Source: a virus
Length of the DNA stretch: 32,003 bases
Virus record (IMG/VR): IMGVR_UViG_3300021420_000097
Span: 1 to 32,003 of that record
Strand: one strand, 5' to 3'
Shown here one piece after another: positions 23,747 to 31,817 of this stretch (the first letter of the stretch is position 1; each line of letters opens with the position of its first letter). The notes beneath the pieces were generated by a model. That model saw nothing but the letters and a program-made list of their open reading frames with translations. It was not told where the DNA came from and did no database searches. The position numbers and the translations under genes are program-made.

Positions 23747-24370
23747 ATGGGTGAACCGGTTCACACTACAAAGCCTAAGTTGCGCCCCTACGAGACGTGG
23801 GGTGCGTGCTCCCGTTGCAATGCTCGAGTCCCCTACAGAACTCTTGCGCGTGAACGGTTGACGGGCTTCCTCGTTTGCACGCGGTCGTCAGGGCGTGCCG
23901 TGCGGTCATGCTTCGATCCTTGGCCGCCTGTATACGATTTTCAGGTATCGCCTGATAAGTCGATTGACCCGCCGCCAGAGCCCCTTCCGCTGCGCTACAA
24001 TCTTGACGACATATGGGGGAGCGGACCGCCGTCCGGAGCGCCCAGTGCCTTCGCTGCGGGGCCTAAGGCGGCTCCGGATGACGCCACGCGGCTTGCTGTT
24101 CTTCTTTCGGCGCCACCCTATTACTCAACGTTGGGCAAGACAGCATCGTTCACCGGTATTCAGGCGCTCGCCCAGCCCGTCGCAACCGAAGTGGTGAACT
24201 TGCAAACATTCGTGCCTTCGGATTATGATGGCACGTTCATCCCGTCCAGTTCCGTGCGGACCGTTGTTCCTCCTTCGGAAAGTGCGGAGCTGGCCGGCGT
24301 GAACACGACAGACAAGGATGTTAGCGATCCGATCTTGTCGCCTCCGTGGGCTACGCGCGTAGGAGTGTAG
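23747..24370 (+). CDS. Zinc-finger-like phage protein downstream of the capsid
   Basis: A 207-aa protein. The N-terminal region (WGACSRCNARVPYRTLARER, then VCTRSSGRAVRSCFDPWPP, about residues 18-60) has four Cys in a C-x2-C ... C ... C layout like a zinc ribbon. It resembles a small phage family often encoded after the capsid, and the following DKSIDPPPEPLPLR is also typical. The rest is Pro/Ser/Thr-rich and probably disordered. No ribosome site is visible because the parS palindrome occupies the usual place, so initiation may rely on coupling. Confidence 0.7.
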   Translation: MGEPVHTTKPKLRPYETWGACSRCNARVPYRTLARERLTGFLVCTRSSGRAVRSCFDPWPPVYDFQVSPDKSIDPPPEPLPLRYNLDDIWGSGPPSGAPSAFAAGPKAAPDDATRLAVLLSAPPYYSTLGKTASFTGIQALAQPVATEVVNLQTFVPSDYDGTFIPSSSVRTVVPPSESAELAGVNTTDKDVSDPILSPPWATRVGV

Positions 24371-24373
24371 TTA

Positions 24374-24625
24374 GTGATCTACCCAACTGAACGAAGTCGC
24401 GCATTGCGGTATGGGCAATCTGAGGCATTTTGGCGTGGCGTGGCTGAGGGATTTGCTTCTGAGCGAAATCTGTTGCGACGCTGGAACCTGCACGGACTGG
24501 CGCAGTCTGATACTATCGCGTATTCCTGGTACACAGTTGGAAGGTATGTCAGCGAAGCGCTCGCTGACGTGGGGTGCACCTATGAGCGAGAAACAGACGG
24601 AATTGACGACGCGACCCCGTCATAG
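24374..24625 (+). CDS. Hypothetical 83-aa protein
   Basis: It starts at GTG 24374, supported by TAGGAG eight bases upstream. The product is helical with aromatic residues (YGQSEAFWRGVAEGFASERN, then YSWYTVGRYVSEALADV) and an acidic end. There is no recognised family. It lies between the zinc-finger-like gene and other small genes of the head block. Confidence 0.6.
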   Translation: MIYPTERSRALRYGQSEAFWRGVAEGFASERNLLRRWNLHGLAQSDTIAYSWYTVGRYVSEALADVGCTYERETDGIDDATPS

Positions 24626-24668
24626 GATGGCGAGGTTTTGACTCTGCGATGCTGCGGGAGAGGCTTCG

Positions 24669-24875
24669 ATGCCGACCACCAAAATCGAGCGGACGCTCGA
24701 CCACATCCGGATCGTTGGTCCGGGTGTCGACGAGTTGGAACATCGTAAGGAACGTAACAACAATCAACAGGTAACGGCCGACACGCTGCGGGCAAGCATA
24801 GCGAAGGTCAAATACGGCCTTTTTGCCGGCCTGAAAATGCTTCAGTCGAGTGCTCGCGAACGTTTGCAAAAGTAA
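24669..24875 (+). CDS. Hypothetical 68-aa protein
   Basis: GGGAGAGG precedes ATG. It is a basic helical protein (MPTTKIERTLDHIRIVGPGV, then KYGLFAGLKMLQSSARERLQ). No membrane segment or catalytic pattern is visible. The preceding 43 bp hold no recognised site. The function is unknown. Confidence 0.6.
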   Translation: MPTTKIERTLDHIRIVGPGVDELEHRKERNNNQQVTADTLRASIAKVKYGLFAGLKMLQSSARERLQK

Positions 24876-24889
24876 GGTTTAAATGTAGC

Positions 24890-25102
24890 ATGGCTGAATA
24901 TTTGATTTCCGAACGGGGTCGCGCGCTGATTATTGCTGCCGCGGTTCTAGACCGGTCAAATGCGGACCCTGATGATGACATTGCAGTTCTTGCCAGACAG
25001 TTGATAGTAGCCAATGAAGAAATTGAACGGCGTAAGGAACAACAGCGTTATTTGGTCCAAAACGCGGCTGGGAGCGGTCTGTGGAGCAACCTGTTCGGTT
25101 GA
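24890..25102 (+). CDS. Hypothetical 70-aa protein
   Basis: ATG 24890 has only a distant AAGG. The product has a predicted helix rich in Ala/Asp/Glu (MAEYLISERGRALIIAAAVL, then VANEEIERRKEQQRYLVQNA) and ends GLWSNLFG. No family is recognised; it may be a small coiled-coil partner in the head block. Confidence 0.55.
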   Translation: MAEYLISERGRALIIAAAVLDRSNADPDDDIAVLARQLIVANEEIERRKEQQRYLVQNAAGSGLWSNLFG

Positions 25103-25111
25103 GTAAAGATA

Positions 25112-25318
25112 ATGACTGATCAAAATCAGGAAGTTCTCATAGACTACACAAATCATCGAGGCATTCGAAGGGTTCGCGGAATTCACCCGCTTCGGATTAT
25201 ATTTGAGAGCAACGAATGGCATCCAGAGTCGCAGTGGCTTTTGGAAGCTTTTGATTTAGGTCGCCATGAAATCCGTACGTTCGCAATGAAAAACATTCAT
25301 TCGTGGCGAACGCCATGA
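25112..25318 (+). CDS. Small WYL-like protein
   Basis: A 68-aa protein (DYTNHRGIRRVRGIHPLRII, then HPESQWLLEAFDLGRHEIRT). The order, I-D-Y-T-N, R-R-x-R-x-I-x-P, W-L-L-E-A-x-D and R-x-F-A-M-x-x-I, resembles the C-terminal part of WYL domains and small phage proteins with that fold. A ligand-binding or regulatory role is suggested by that similarity only. It overlaps the next gene at its end. Confidence 0.6.
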   Translation: MTDQNQEVLIDYTNHRGIRRVRGIHPLRIIFESNEWHPESQWLLEAFDLGRHEIRTFAMKNIHSWRTP

Positions 25319-26001
25319 CCGTTACTGCGGCCTACGTCATTACTCAGGCGATGCATCTATTTCGCATTCTCGATCAGACTGAACAACCGACCGCTACGGA
25401 TCTTGCGAATAACGTTCCAGTTCTCAATGACATTCTGCGCAGTGAACAAGCAGACGGCGCGTGCCAGTACCTAATTTCTCGCGTAAAAGTCACGCTGCCG
25501 GCGGGTGTTACGGGTTCGATTTACAGCTTTTCGATCGGCACTGGAAGTGCATCATACTTGGTTCAGGTGGATGCCGTCGCCATGCGTGCATTGTGGCTGA
25601 ACGACATAAACAACCTTGTCAACCGCGAAACGCGCCCGGTACCATCTGCGGATGTTGTACGTACAACGCAAGTCGGGATCATTACCAAATGGCACCAAGA
25701 ACGTCAAACGGACGGTTCCGTACTGGTGACCGCGTGGCAGCCACCGCGTGCCGCTGCGCAAGCTCTTATAGAGTACGGCGGCCGAGTGCCACTCATCAGC
25801 AACCCAGCCGGGACTGACGCCGTTACGCTGCCCCCAGAGGGTATTCACGACGCTGTGCTGCTATTAGGCCGGCGTATCATGGGCTCGTACGGCAGCGTCC
25901 TGTCCCCGACGGATCCGATTATTATGGATGCGAATGATGCACATGTGCGGTGGAAAAATTGGGCACGAGGCCAACAATGGCTCCGTGCGGTGCGTTCATG
26001 A
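25315..26001 (+). CDS. Head-to-tail adaptor (P22 gp4-like)
   Basis: A 228-aa protein. The ATG at 25315 is inside the previous stop (ATGA), preferred over GTG 25303. The start VTAAYVITQAMHLFRILDQT and the Asp/Leu pattern LNDILRSEQADGA fit P22 gp4-like adaptors, which bind beneath the portal. The later ALIEYGGRVPLIS, a basic YGSVLSPTDP region and a C-terminal WKNWARGQQWLR support an assembly protein. Its place just before the gp10-like gene matches the P22 order. Confidence 0.75.
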   Translation: MTVTAAYVITQAMHLFRILDQTEQPTATDLANNVPVLNDILRSEQADGACQYLISRVKVTLPAGVTGSIYSFSIGTGSASYLVQVDAVAMRALWLNDINNLVNRETRPVPSADVVRTTQVGIITKWHQERQTDGSVLVTAWQPPRAAAQALIEYGGRVPLISNPAGTDAVTLPPEGIHDAVLLLGRRIMGSYGSVLSPTDPIIMDANDAHVRWKNWARGQQWLRAVRS

Positions 26002-26294
26002 GCGACGCTAAAGTTACGTTTTTAACATTTGATGGCGAACCAGCTGAATTCGGTAAAGAAGTGTATTTTGAGTTTAAGTGTCCAAAACATCCTGTTAACA
26101 GGTGCGGGGGGCTAATTATACGCGGTAGGGGGCGCGACATTCCACAGCGTACGTGGATGTGGGATGGTAACCGAAAAGCGCCAACTTTTTCGCCGTCAAT
26201 TAATTGTCGAAGCTGCCCCGGAAAATGGCACGGTTATATTGAAAGCGGGCGCTGTGTAAATGCCCAAAAACAAGACGAGCCGGAATCCGAGTAA
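25998..26294 (+). CDS. Cys-rich phage protein (DUF6527-like)
   Basis: A 98-aa protein with ATG 25998 in an ATGA overlap. It contains FEFKCPKHPVNRCGGLIIRG, TWMWDGNRKAPTFSPSINC and CPGKWHGYIESGRC. The five Cys with nearby His residues suggest metal binding. The T-F-S-P-S-I pattern followed by C-x2-x-W-H-G-Y-I-x-x-G resembles the DUF6527 family of phages and proteobacteria. The function is unknown. It lies between the connector genes but is probably an accessory insert. Confidence 0.65.
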   Translation: MSDAKVTFLTFDGEPAEFGKEVYFEFKCPKHPVNRCGGLIIRGRGRDIPQRTWMWDGNRKAPTFSPSINCRSCPGKWHGYIESGRCVNAQKQDEPESE

Positions 26295-27730
26295 TGTCCG
26301 TTATCAATATTCTAGGCTCTTTTCTCGATCCAAACAGTCTTGATCAGGGCAGCGGGAAGCTAGTCAACGTGCGCGTCGTGGCGCGTGCGCAGGAAGAGGG
26401 CCGGGAGGCGCAAGTGCGCTTCATTGGCGCCCCAGGCCTTGATACTGTTTGTCGCCCTACTGCTTCGCCGTGTTTAGCACTGTGCCATGCTTTGGAAACT
26501 GTATGGAGCGGACATGCAGACGGTTCGATATGGTCCGGCGTAGAGACTGGTATACCTACGCTACAGGGTTTCGTTACACTTAATCCAATATTGCCCATTC
26601 TGCGCCTGGCAGAAGATCGTACAGCGCTCGTGATCGCTACAAACGCCAACGCTATAAATCCGACGCTGGCCGGCACGGGGTACACCGCAACTCTGGCAGG
26701 CGTCGTGAATGCGGGCTTAGATGCGTCAATCAATTTTGATCCGTCCGCAGTTGCAATCTTGGAAAACTTCACAGTTTGGGGCGGCGCTAGTAACTTTTAC
26801 GCCAACCAAGATAGCAAAATGTTCAGTTCGGTTGCATTGCAGCCGGCGAACGTGCCGGGCAATAATTTTGCGACGAAGGAAGCGCGAGCCGACAAACTTG
26901 TGGATTTGGCAGTATCCGGTCGAGTCCTGTGGCCGCTTGGCGCCCGATCACTCGAACAATGGTATAATCCCGGCGGCGCTACGGATTTTGCTTTCAGCTC
27001 TTATCCGAACTCGCTCATATCCGTAGGACTTGCTGCGCGTCTATCGCTCGCTATAATACGCGATGCCATTATGTTCGTCGGAACTGACCGCCGGATTTGG
27101 CTATGTACGGGACAGACCGGACAGGCAGTATCGCCAGCGTGGGTTGATTTGCTTCTTCAGCAGCTATCATTACCACAGTTATCAACGCTGACTGCTTACG
27201 CGTACGGACAAGGCGGAAGTGATTTTTACGTACTTACATTGCCTGGCCAATGGTCCCTTGAGCTGGCGGCTTCGTCCGGTGTTTGGTCATATCGCCAGTC
27301 GCCCTTCCGTGCGGACCATGCTGGACGGTGCGCCACTGAACATGATGGTGGTATTACCTATGTTGGACTCGATACCGGTTACGTCTGTACATTGGACTTG
27401 AACAGTGCGTTAGAGCCCGCGGGGACGATGACGCGTCTTATCCAATCGCCATGGGTAGGCAGTCAAGAAATGCGGCAAGCGTTTGATGCTATCGACGTAG
27501 CGTCGCCCATGGGTCCTGCGGCGGGAACATTTCAGTTTGATTGGTCTGAACAATTTCCGGCCGTGTGGCGTGGCATGCGTCTGATTAACATGCCTGCAAC
27601 TGGTCAACAGCGTGCAATTGCGCGCGTCATGGGTACAGGGCGGCGACGCATATTCCGTTTGCAATACAATGGTACGCATGCGCCGTTTACGATCGATGAA
27701 ATGTATGCACGTACGTCACCGGGTACGTAA
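26294..27730 (+). CDS. Packaged DNA stabilisation protein (P22 gp10-like)
   Basis: A 478-aa protein. The start overlaps the upstream TAA (TAATG). The family pattern is visible: N-terminal GAPGLDTVCRPTASPCL, then the central LVDLAVSGRVLWPLGARSLE, QWYNPGGATDFAFSS and the I-x-V-G-L-A-A-R-L-S block (~215-250), followed by beta repeats (RDAIMFVGTDRRIWLCTGQT). P22 gp10 plugs the head after packaging and binds the adaptor. The neighbouring gp4-like gene supports this. Confidence 0.85.
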   Translation: MSVINILGSFLDPNSLDQGSGKLVNVRVVARAQEEGREAQVRFIGAPGLDTVCRPTASPCLALCHALETVWSGHADGSIWSGVETGIPTLQGFVTLNPILPILRLAEDRTALVIATNANAINPTLAGTGYTATLAGVVNAGLDASINFDPSAVAILENFTVWGGASNFYANQDSKMFSSVALQPANVPGNNFATKEARADKLVDLAVSGRVLWPLGARSLEQWYNPGGATDFAFSSYPNSLISVGLAARLSLAIIRDAIMFVGTDRRIWLCTGQTGQAVSPAWVDLLLQQLSLPQLSTLTAYAYGQGGSDFYVLTLPGQWSLELAASSGVWSYRQSPFRADHAGRCATEHDGGITYVGLDTGYVCTLDLNSALEPAGTMTRLIQSPWVGSQEMRQAFDAIDVASPMGPAAGTFQFDWSEQFPAVWRGMRLINMPATGQQRAIARVMGTGRRRIFRLQYNGTHAPFTIDEMYARTSPGT

Positions 27731-28431
27731 TGGTACAGAAACTCCCGCCGCCGCCCAAGATTGCTAAGATCGATCCAGCATTGAACCGCTGGTTTCTTGA
27801 ATTGACAGGCCTCTTGAATGGTCAAGGCGATGCCACGCTTACGGGCGTACCGACCGCGCCTACCGCACCGCTTCTTACGAATACCAATCAGATCGCGACT
27901 ACCGCATTCGTGATCCAGAATACCGCCAGTAGCCCGGCAACTGTCATACCGTTGATGGACGGCGTGGGAGCTGTCGGCGTTTCGACTAAGTATGCTCGTC
28001 AGGATCATGTCCATCCGACCGACACGTCACGAGCCCCTTTGGCATCGCCGATACTCACGGGCACTCCCAAAGCTCCGACGGCAGTACCGCTTACGGACAA
28101 CACGCAGATAGCGACTACCGCCTACGCGGATACTGCCGTGGCTGTGGAAACCACGCGAGCGGAGGCCGCGGAGACGCTGTTGGCTCCGCTCGCATCGCCA
28201 GTGCTCACGGGCGCCCCTACTGCGCCTACCGCGGCCGCGGGGACCAATACAACTCAGCTTGCGACTACTGCCTTCGTACAGGCACGTGGGGGCGCTTTGC
28301 ACAACGGTACGGGAGCGCCTGCAGCCGGGCTGGGTGCGGTAGGAGATTGGTACGGAGACGTGGCTGGTGGCGTTGGTGCTCGTGTTTGGATCAAGACTGG
28401 AGTGTCTGCGTGGACAGCGTTCCCGTTCTAA
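27730..28431 (+). CDS. Tail fibre protein with three sequence repeats
   Basis: A 233-aa protein. The start overlaps the upstream stop (TAATG). An N-terminal ~35 residues (KIDPALNRWFLELTGLLN) may bind the tail. Three fibre repeats then follow, each T/V/I-L-T-G-x-P-x-A-P-T-A ... T-Q-I-A-T-T-A-F/Y, joined by helical or loop segments such as KYARQDHVHPTDTSRAPLAS. The C-terminus (HNGTGAPAAGLGAVGDWYGD ... AWTAFPF) has the G-x-x-G-D-x-Y motif shared with the pair at 7827/8733. The role is a tail fibre or collar component. Confidence 0.85.
   Translation: MVQKLPPPPKIAKIDPALNRWFLELTGLLNGQGDATLTGVPTAPTAPLLTNTNQIATTAFVIQNTASSPATVIPLMDGVGAVGVSTKYARQDHVHPTDTSRAPLASPILTGTPKAPTAVPLTDNTQIATTAYADTAVAVETTRAEAAETLLAPLASPVLTGAPTAPTAAAGTNTTQLATTAFVQARGGALHNGTGAPAAGLGAVGDWYGDVAGGVGARVWIKTGVSAWTAFPF
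27835..28278 (+). repeat. Three degenerate repeats in the tail fibre gene
   Basis: Copies of about 78 bp lie at 27835-27912, 28050-28127 and 28201-28278. Each encodes the motif LTG-P-APTA...TQIATTAF. The first two are 215 bp apart and the last two 151 bp. The DNA is similar but diverged. These are in-frame fibre repeats, not a replication or recombination site. Confidence 0.8.
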
Positions 28432-28760
28432 AAGAAAGACATATTCACAATTGCTTGGAACTGCAGTAACGAACGCACAATAAAATATCGGTTGCCTGCG
28501 GCTTCCCACTGTTTTTGAAACTCTTTTTGATTCTCGTTTTGCGTGCCTTTTTCATCTTTCAGTTCGATGGCGATTCTGTGACCGCTCGTGAACATGAGAT
28601 AGTCTGCTACGCCGGGACGTACACCAAGGCGCTTGAAATACGTGATAGCGCCTACGCCGCCAAATCGTTCATTCGGAACATGGAAGATCAAGATCTTCTT
28701 CCACAAACCTGACTTTTCAAGCCACTGCTGTGCTTTCATGTGCAGCTCTTTTTCGCTCAT
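28428..28760 (-). CDS. VRR-NUC domain nuclease
   Basis: A 110-aa protein: an N-terminal helix, then FHVPNERFGGVGAITYFKRL, GVRPGVADYL, HRIAIELKDEKGTQNENQKE. This matches the compact VRR-NUC fold with its PD-(D/E)xK type active site: Asp in GVADYL, Glu and Lys in IELK, Gln further on. It would cut branched or damaged DNA, perhaps resolving replication or packaging intermediates (inference). The start is in an ATGA overlap with the RHH gene. Its 3' end overlaps the convergent fibre gene by 4 bp. Confidence 0.85.
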   Translation of the reverse strand: MSEKELHMKAQQWLEKSGLWKKILIFHVPNERFGGVGAITYFKRLGVRPGVADYLMFTSGHRIAIELKDEKGTQNENQKEFQKQWEAAGNRYFIVRSLLQFQAIVNMSFF

Positions 28761-28987
28761 GTCGGTGGTTCCAAACCTAATTCACGCATGCGACGTTCGC
28801 GATTGTCGAGCCATGACTCGATAGCTGCCTGAATTTCGGACGATCGGGTTGCTGCGTTGGCTTCGTCATTCCGAACGATGAAATCAAGCCGCTCGACGAG
28901 ACTAGTAGGTAAACGCATGGAGATCATGATTTTTTGACTGGGGACGATCCTCTTGTAATAAATCAAAAGCTTTCGGCGGCGAACCAT
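28757..28987 (-). CDS. Ribbon-helix-helix DNA-binding protein
   Basis: A 76-aa protein. Residues ~18-65 (KIMISMRLPTSLVERLDFIV, then ATRSSEIQAAIESWLDNRER) read as an RHH fold: strand ISMRLP, helix SLVERLDFIVR, turn, helix SSEIQAAIESWLD. The RHH side binds DNA as a dimer and commonly autoregulates an operon. It is coupled to the nuclease gene downstream. ATG 28987 lacks a strong ribosome site; ATG 28927 would still retain the RHH core. Confidence 0.8.
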   Translation of the reverse strand: MVRRRKLLIYYKRIVPSQKIMISMRLPTSLVERLDFIVRNDEANAATRSSEIQAAIESWLDNRERRMRELGLEPPT

Positions 28988-29016
28988 GGTTTTCTCGCGC
29001 GAATCGTGGTAACGTG

Positions 29017-29045
29017 CTCATAGCAAGTTTTGTCATACATTGCAA
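29017..29045 (-). promoter_or_regulatory. Candidate promoter for the RHH-nuclease pair
   Basis: On the minus strand TTGCAA (29045-29040), a 17-bp spacer and TATGAG (29022-29017) lie 30 bp before ATG 28987. Each hexamer scores 4/6. The spacer contains GTATGACA (29038-29031), also seen before other genes here. Confidence 0.4.
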
Positions 29046-29057
29046 GGAATGATTACG

Positions 29058-29696
29058 ATGGCAGCGGCGACGCTGGGTGGCTTCGGTTCCGGTCTTGGAA
29101 CCATCATCGGATCGGAAATTGCCAATTCCCAATTAAATTCGGGAATGAATAACATCAACCAAATTGCCCAAGGGTTTACCGGACAGACACAGCCGTACAA
29201 CAGCTTTGGTCAATCGTTTCTCAGTCCCGCATCCGGTGCGATCAGCAATATTGGCAAGGTCGCGGGTGCCGATCCGAACCTGAACTACAACACTTTCATG
29301 AGCAACTATCAAACCTCGCCGGCTGCAAAGTATGAAATGGGCATTGCCGATACTGCACAGAACAGCAGTGCGGCAGCAACCGGCGGTTTGCTTTCAGGAG
29401 CGAATGAGCGCGCACTTGCTGGCGTCAATACCGGCATCGCCAACACGTATGCGAATAACGCCTACACAAATTATCTTGCTGGCAACCAACAAATGTTCGG
29501 GCAGCTTCAGGGCTCTCTTCAAAACATGTTCAATGCGATCGGCGTCGGCACCACGGCGACCAGTCAGCAAGCCGGCGTAGACGTGTCACAAATGGCGGGC
29601 CAATCTCAAATCGCGCAGGCAGAAGCTAAAAACGATACTAACTTAGGTACGGGCATCGGTCAGATGCTTAGTGGACTTCCTTTTCCTAATTTCTAA
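29058..29696 (+). CDS. Probable DNA-ejection/internal virion protein (P22 gp7-like)
   Basis: A 212-aa protein. ATG 29058 is chosen for AAGGA nine bases upstream; ATG 29049 or TTG 29040 are weaker. The sequence is Gly/Asn/Gln/Ala-rich with a hydrophobic start (TLGGFGSGLGTIIGSEIANS). It contains the pattern of phage ejection proteins: NLNYNTFMSNYQTSPAAKYE, then SAAATGGLLSGANERALAGV, with long Asn/Gln helices after it. P22 gp7-type proteins are injected with the DNA to form an envelope channel. Its 3' end overlaps a convergent minus gene by 54 bp. Confidence 0.7.
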   Translation: MAAATLGGFGSGLGTIIGSEIANSQLNSGMNNINQIAQGFTGQTQPYNSFGQSFLSPASGAISNIGKVAGADPNLNYNTFMSNYQTSPAAKYEMGIADTAQNSSAAATGGLLSGANERALAGVNTGIANTYANNAYTNYLAGNQQMFGQLQGSLQNMFNAIGVGTTATSQQAGVDVSQMAGQSQIAQAEAKNDTNLGTGIGQMLSGLPFPNF

Positions 29697-29858
29697 ATCT
29701 GTGGTTCTCAGCGCGCTACTCAAGAAAATACATGCCAATCGTAAATCTTCGGCTGCGTCTTGACAGTGTGCGCTCAGCGTGACTTGTTCTTGATCCAATT
29801 CTTCTAAAATGCGTCTCATTTTGGCTTGTCTGTGTGTCAAGTTGAAAATCGAACTCAT
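29643..29858 (-). CDS. Small helical protein after the DNA polymerase
   Basis: A 71-aa protein. ATG 29858 overlaps the polymerase stop (ATGA), preferred over a longer version from 29891. It is highly charged and helical (NLTHRQAKMRRILEELDQEQ), with Cys residues in HCQDAAEDLRLACIF. No family is recognised. It is the last gene of the minus replication block, and its end is inside the convergent gene at 29058. Confidence 0.6.
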   Translation of the reverse strand: MSSIFNLTHRQAKMRRILEELDQEQVTLSAHCQDAAEDLRLACIFLSSALRTTDLEIRKRKSTKHLTDART

Positions 29859-31810
29859 TTGCGCATCCTTTCTGACTCGTACCCGTCGCAACTAAGGGAC
29901 AGCCCGGCGGTCCAATACCGAGATCTTTTCATGATTTTTCGTATTTGCGCAGAACGCTCTTTCGCCACGTGTGCGGGAGCAAGAGCGAGAATACTGTCGT
30001 ACACGTCCAGCAAAAGTACAACATCTGGCAGTTCCTTCTCAATATCAACTTCTGCGGCCGTTACTAAATCGCGCGTCATAGATTGACCAGAAATTTCCAA
30101 TAAGGAGCCGCCAAACGCCTTTTGGCGATACATGGCGCCAAATTTAGCGCGGAAGAAAGCCATCTCGCCAGTATGCGTCACGTGTGCTGAGTAGTGCGGT
30201 ACGGCACGTCCGGATGGAAGTAGCATCCATACGGTTCCGTGCGTGTCCTTTTGAAATGCGATTTTACCGGCAGGGAATGTACGACCGGGAGCTCCATAAA
30301 TTGCAGATTTGAAAGCGTCGGCTAAATCATACCAAAGCCGCACTAACAATGGATTCCCCTTTCTGTAGTTATCTACATCCGTACGTGCTTTTGTTTCAGT
30401 CAATTCGTGTTTTTTCAGTCCATTTTCGGCCGCAGTTTTGATTAAGTACGCTAAATATGTTTTCCATCCCAGTTGGTAAATTCCGCCGAGCGTTACGCTC
30501 TTGAACGTTTGGCGCTCTTTAGGATGTGTTAATTTCGTTGCGCTTTGCGGCAATCCTAAGCAGTTTATTGCATTGTACATGTACAGATCTTTGCCGGCGG
30601 CCAGAATGTTGAGGCGATCGGTATCGCCGGCCTGCCACAAAGCGAGACGTAATTCAGCTTGTTCTTCATCGTTATCCGTTACTAACCAACCTGAGGGTGC
30701 TACGATGCATCCTCGAAGACAGTCTTTCAAAGCTGTATTGTCGTACTGGAAACCTTGTTTCAATCCGGCGATCACGCTATCGATCGTTGGGCGGCCCTCT
30801 TTGCCATCATACCTGCCCGAAGGTCGGGCAATGTTAAACATGTTAGTGCCTTCTGACGTGCCGCGACCGGATCGTGCACCAAAGTAGCGCGTTGCATCTT
30901 TATACCATCCACCGACATGCCGGTTCAAAAGTGATTGCGCTTTGAGCGGCGCCGAACCGCCTTCTACCTGTAAAAGCTCAAGTACGAGCCGTACGTCTGG
31001 GTGTAAGTCTTCGTCCGTCAACTTTTCAGCTACTATGTGTTTTTGTGTGCTTTCTAGCCCGGCAGCGCGATTACCGCCATTGCACCATTCAATGATTCTC
31101 TGCCGCTGCGACAATTTGGTTACGGCATTGTTTGTCAATTCCATTAGTTTAAGCGTGGTTTCTTGCTCAATTGCCTGACGACGTAGCGCAATTGCGGTCG
31201 CTAGCTGAATATCTATCGGCAACCCGATTTCATTTTTGCGCCATGTGCGCTCGAATATTAATCGCTCGTGTGGTGAAAGTGGCGGCAACCGTTTGTCTAA
31301 TTCTTCTAAACAATACGTATCTTGAACGTTGTACTCCAGTAATTTAGCGAATATGTGTGCGTCTTCATTAAACGTGCCGTTTCTTTGCGGTCTGCATGTT
31401 GCATTTACTAACGCTCGTCCACGTGGATCTTTTCCACTAATACCCAACGTCGTACATATTGCGTCCAAGCCTCCCGGTAGCGCAAGGCTTTGCGCTCTCG
31501 CCATTGTACAATCGATCTTGTGCAGTGGAATTTCGACAAACGGATTTTGATGCCGCAGCACGTTTACATCAAAATTAGCGTTATGCGCTACAAATCGCGT
31601 ACAAACCCGAATATCGTCATAAAGCGTATGAATTGGATGCGTACCGAAGAAGGGGTGTACCGTGCACGCGGTTTTCAGTTGGCCTCGAAAACGCCATACG
31701 GCTGTTGTGATCTGTGTCGAAGCGTCCGCTGCATAGCGCCTTGCACCAGCTGCTTTAAGATCAATACGGCTTCGCGTTTCAACATCAACTAGTAGGCTGT
31801 CCACGATCAC
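29855..31810 (-). CDS. Family A DNA polymerase with 3'-5' exonuclease domain
   Basis: A 651-aa protein. Exonuclease motifs: D-V-E (residues 9-11), FVAHNANFD (73-81) and Y-x3-D (160-164). Polymerase motif A: D-E-E-Q-A-E-L-R at 381-388. Motif B: R433-x3-K437-x4-G442-x2-Y445. Motif C: L-D-V-Y-D-S (601-606), where family A normally has H-D-E. The catalytic Asp is kept, but the His is Tyr and the Glu is Ser. The F762-equivalent in motif B is Leu. It is the likely replicase. The start is GTG 31810, placed directly behind a hairpin terminator. Confidence 0.93.
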   Translation of the reverse strand: MIVDSLLVDVETRSRIDLKAAGARRYAADASTQITTAVWRFRGQLKTACTVHPFFGTHPIHTLYDDIRVCTRFVAHNANFDVNVLRHQNPFVEIPLHKIDCTMARAQSLALPGGLDAICTTLGISGKDPRGRALVNATCRPQRNGTFNEDAHIFAKLLEYNVQDTYCLEELDKRLPPLSPHERLIFERTWRKNEIGLPIDIQLATAIALRRQAIEQETTLKLMELTNNAVTKLSQRQRIIEWCNGGNRAAGLESTQKHIVAEKLTDEDLHPDVRLVLELLQVEGGSAPLKAQSLLNRHVGGWYKDATRYFGARSGRGTSEGTNMFNIARPSGRYDGKEGRPTIDSVIAGLKQGFQYDNTALKDCLRGCIVAPSGWLVTDNDEEQAELRLALWQAGDTDRLNILAAGKDLYMYNAINCLGLPQSATKLTHPKERQTFKSVTLGGIYQLGWKTYLAYLIKTAAENGLKKHELTETKARTDVDNYRKGNPLLVRLWYDLADAFKSAIYGAPGRTFPAGKIAFQKDTHGTVWMLLPSGRAVPHYSAHVTHTGEMAFFRAKFGAMYRQKAFGGSLLEISGQSMTRDLVTAAEVDIEKELPDVVLLLDVYDSILALAPAHVAKERSAQIRKIMKRSRYWTAGLSLSCDGYESERMRK

Positions 31811-31817
31811 CCCTACT

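Noticed and set aside
27835-28278. CRISPR-like or iteron repeats
   Set aside because: The repeats are degenerate, unevenly spaced and in frame with a tail fibre motif; no constant repeat or spacer pattern. No CRISPR array is seen in the window.
31421-31430. CCACGTGG-type and other CACGTG palindromes (also 1665, 29966, 30177)
   Set aside because: Only the 6-8 central bases resemble parS; the flanks do not match, and all lie in coding DNA. Expected by chance.
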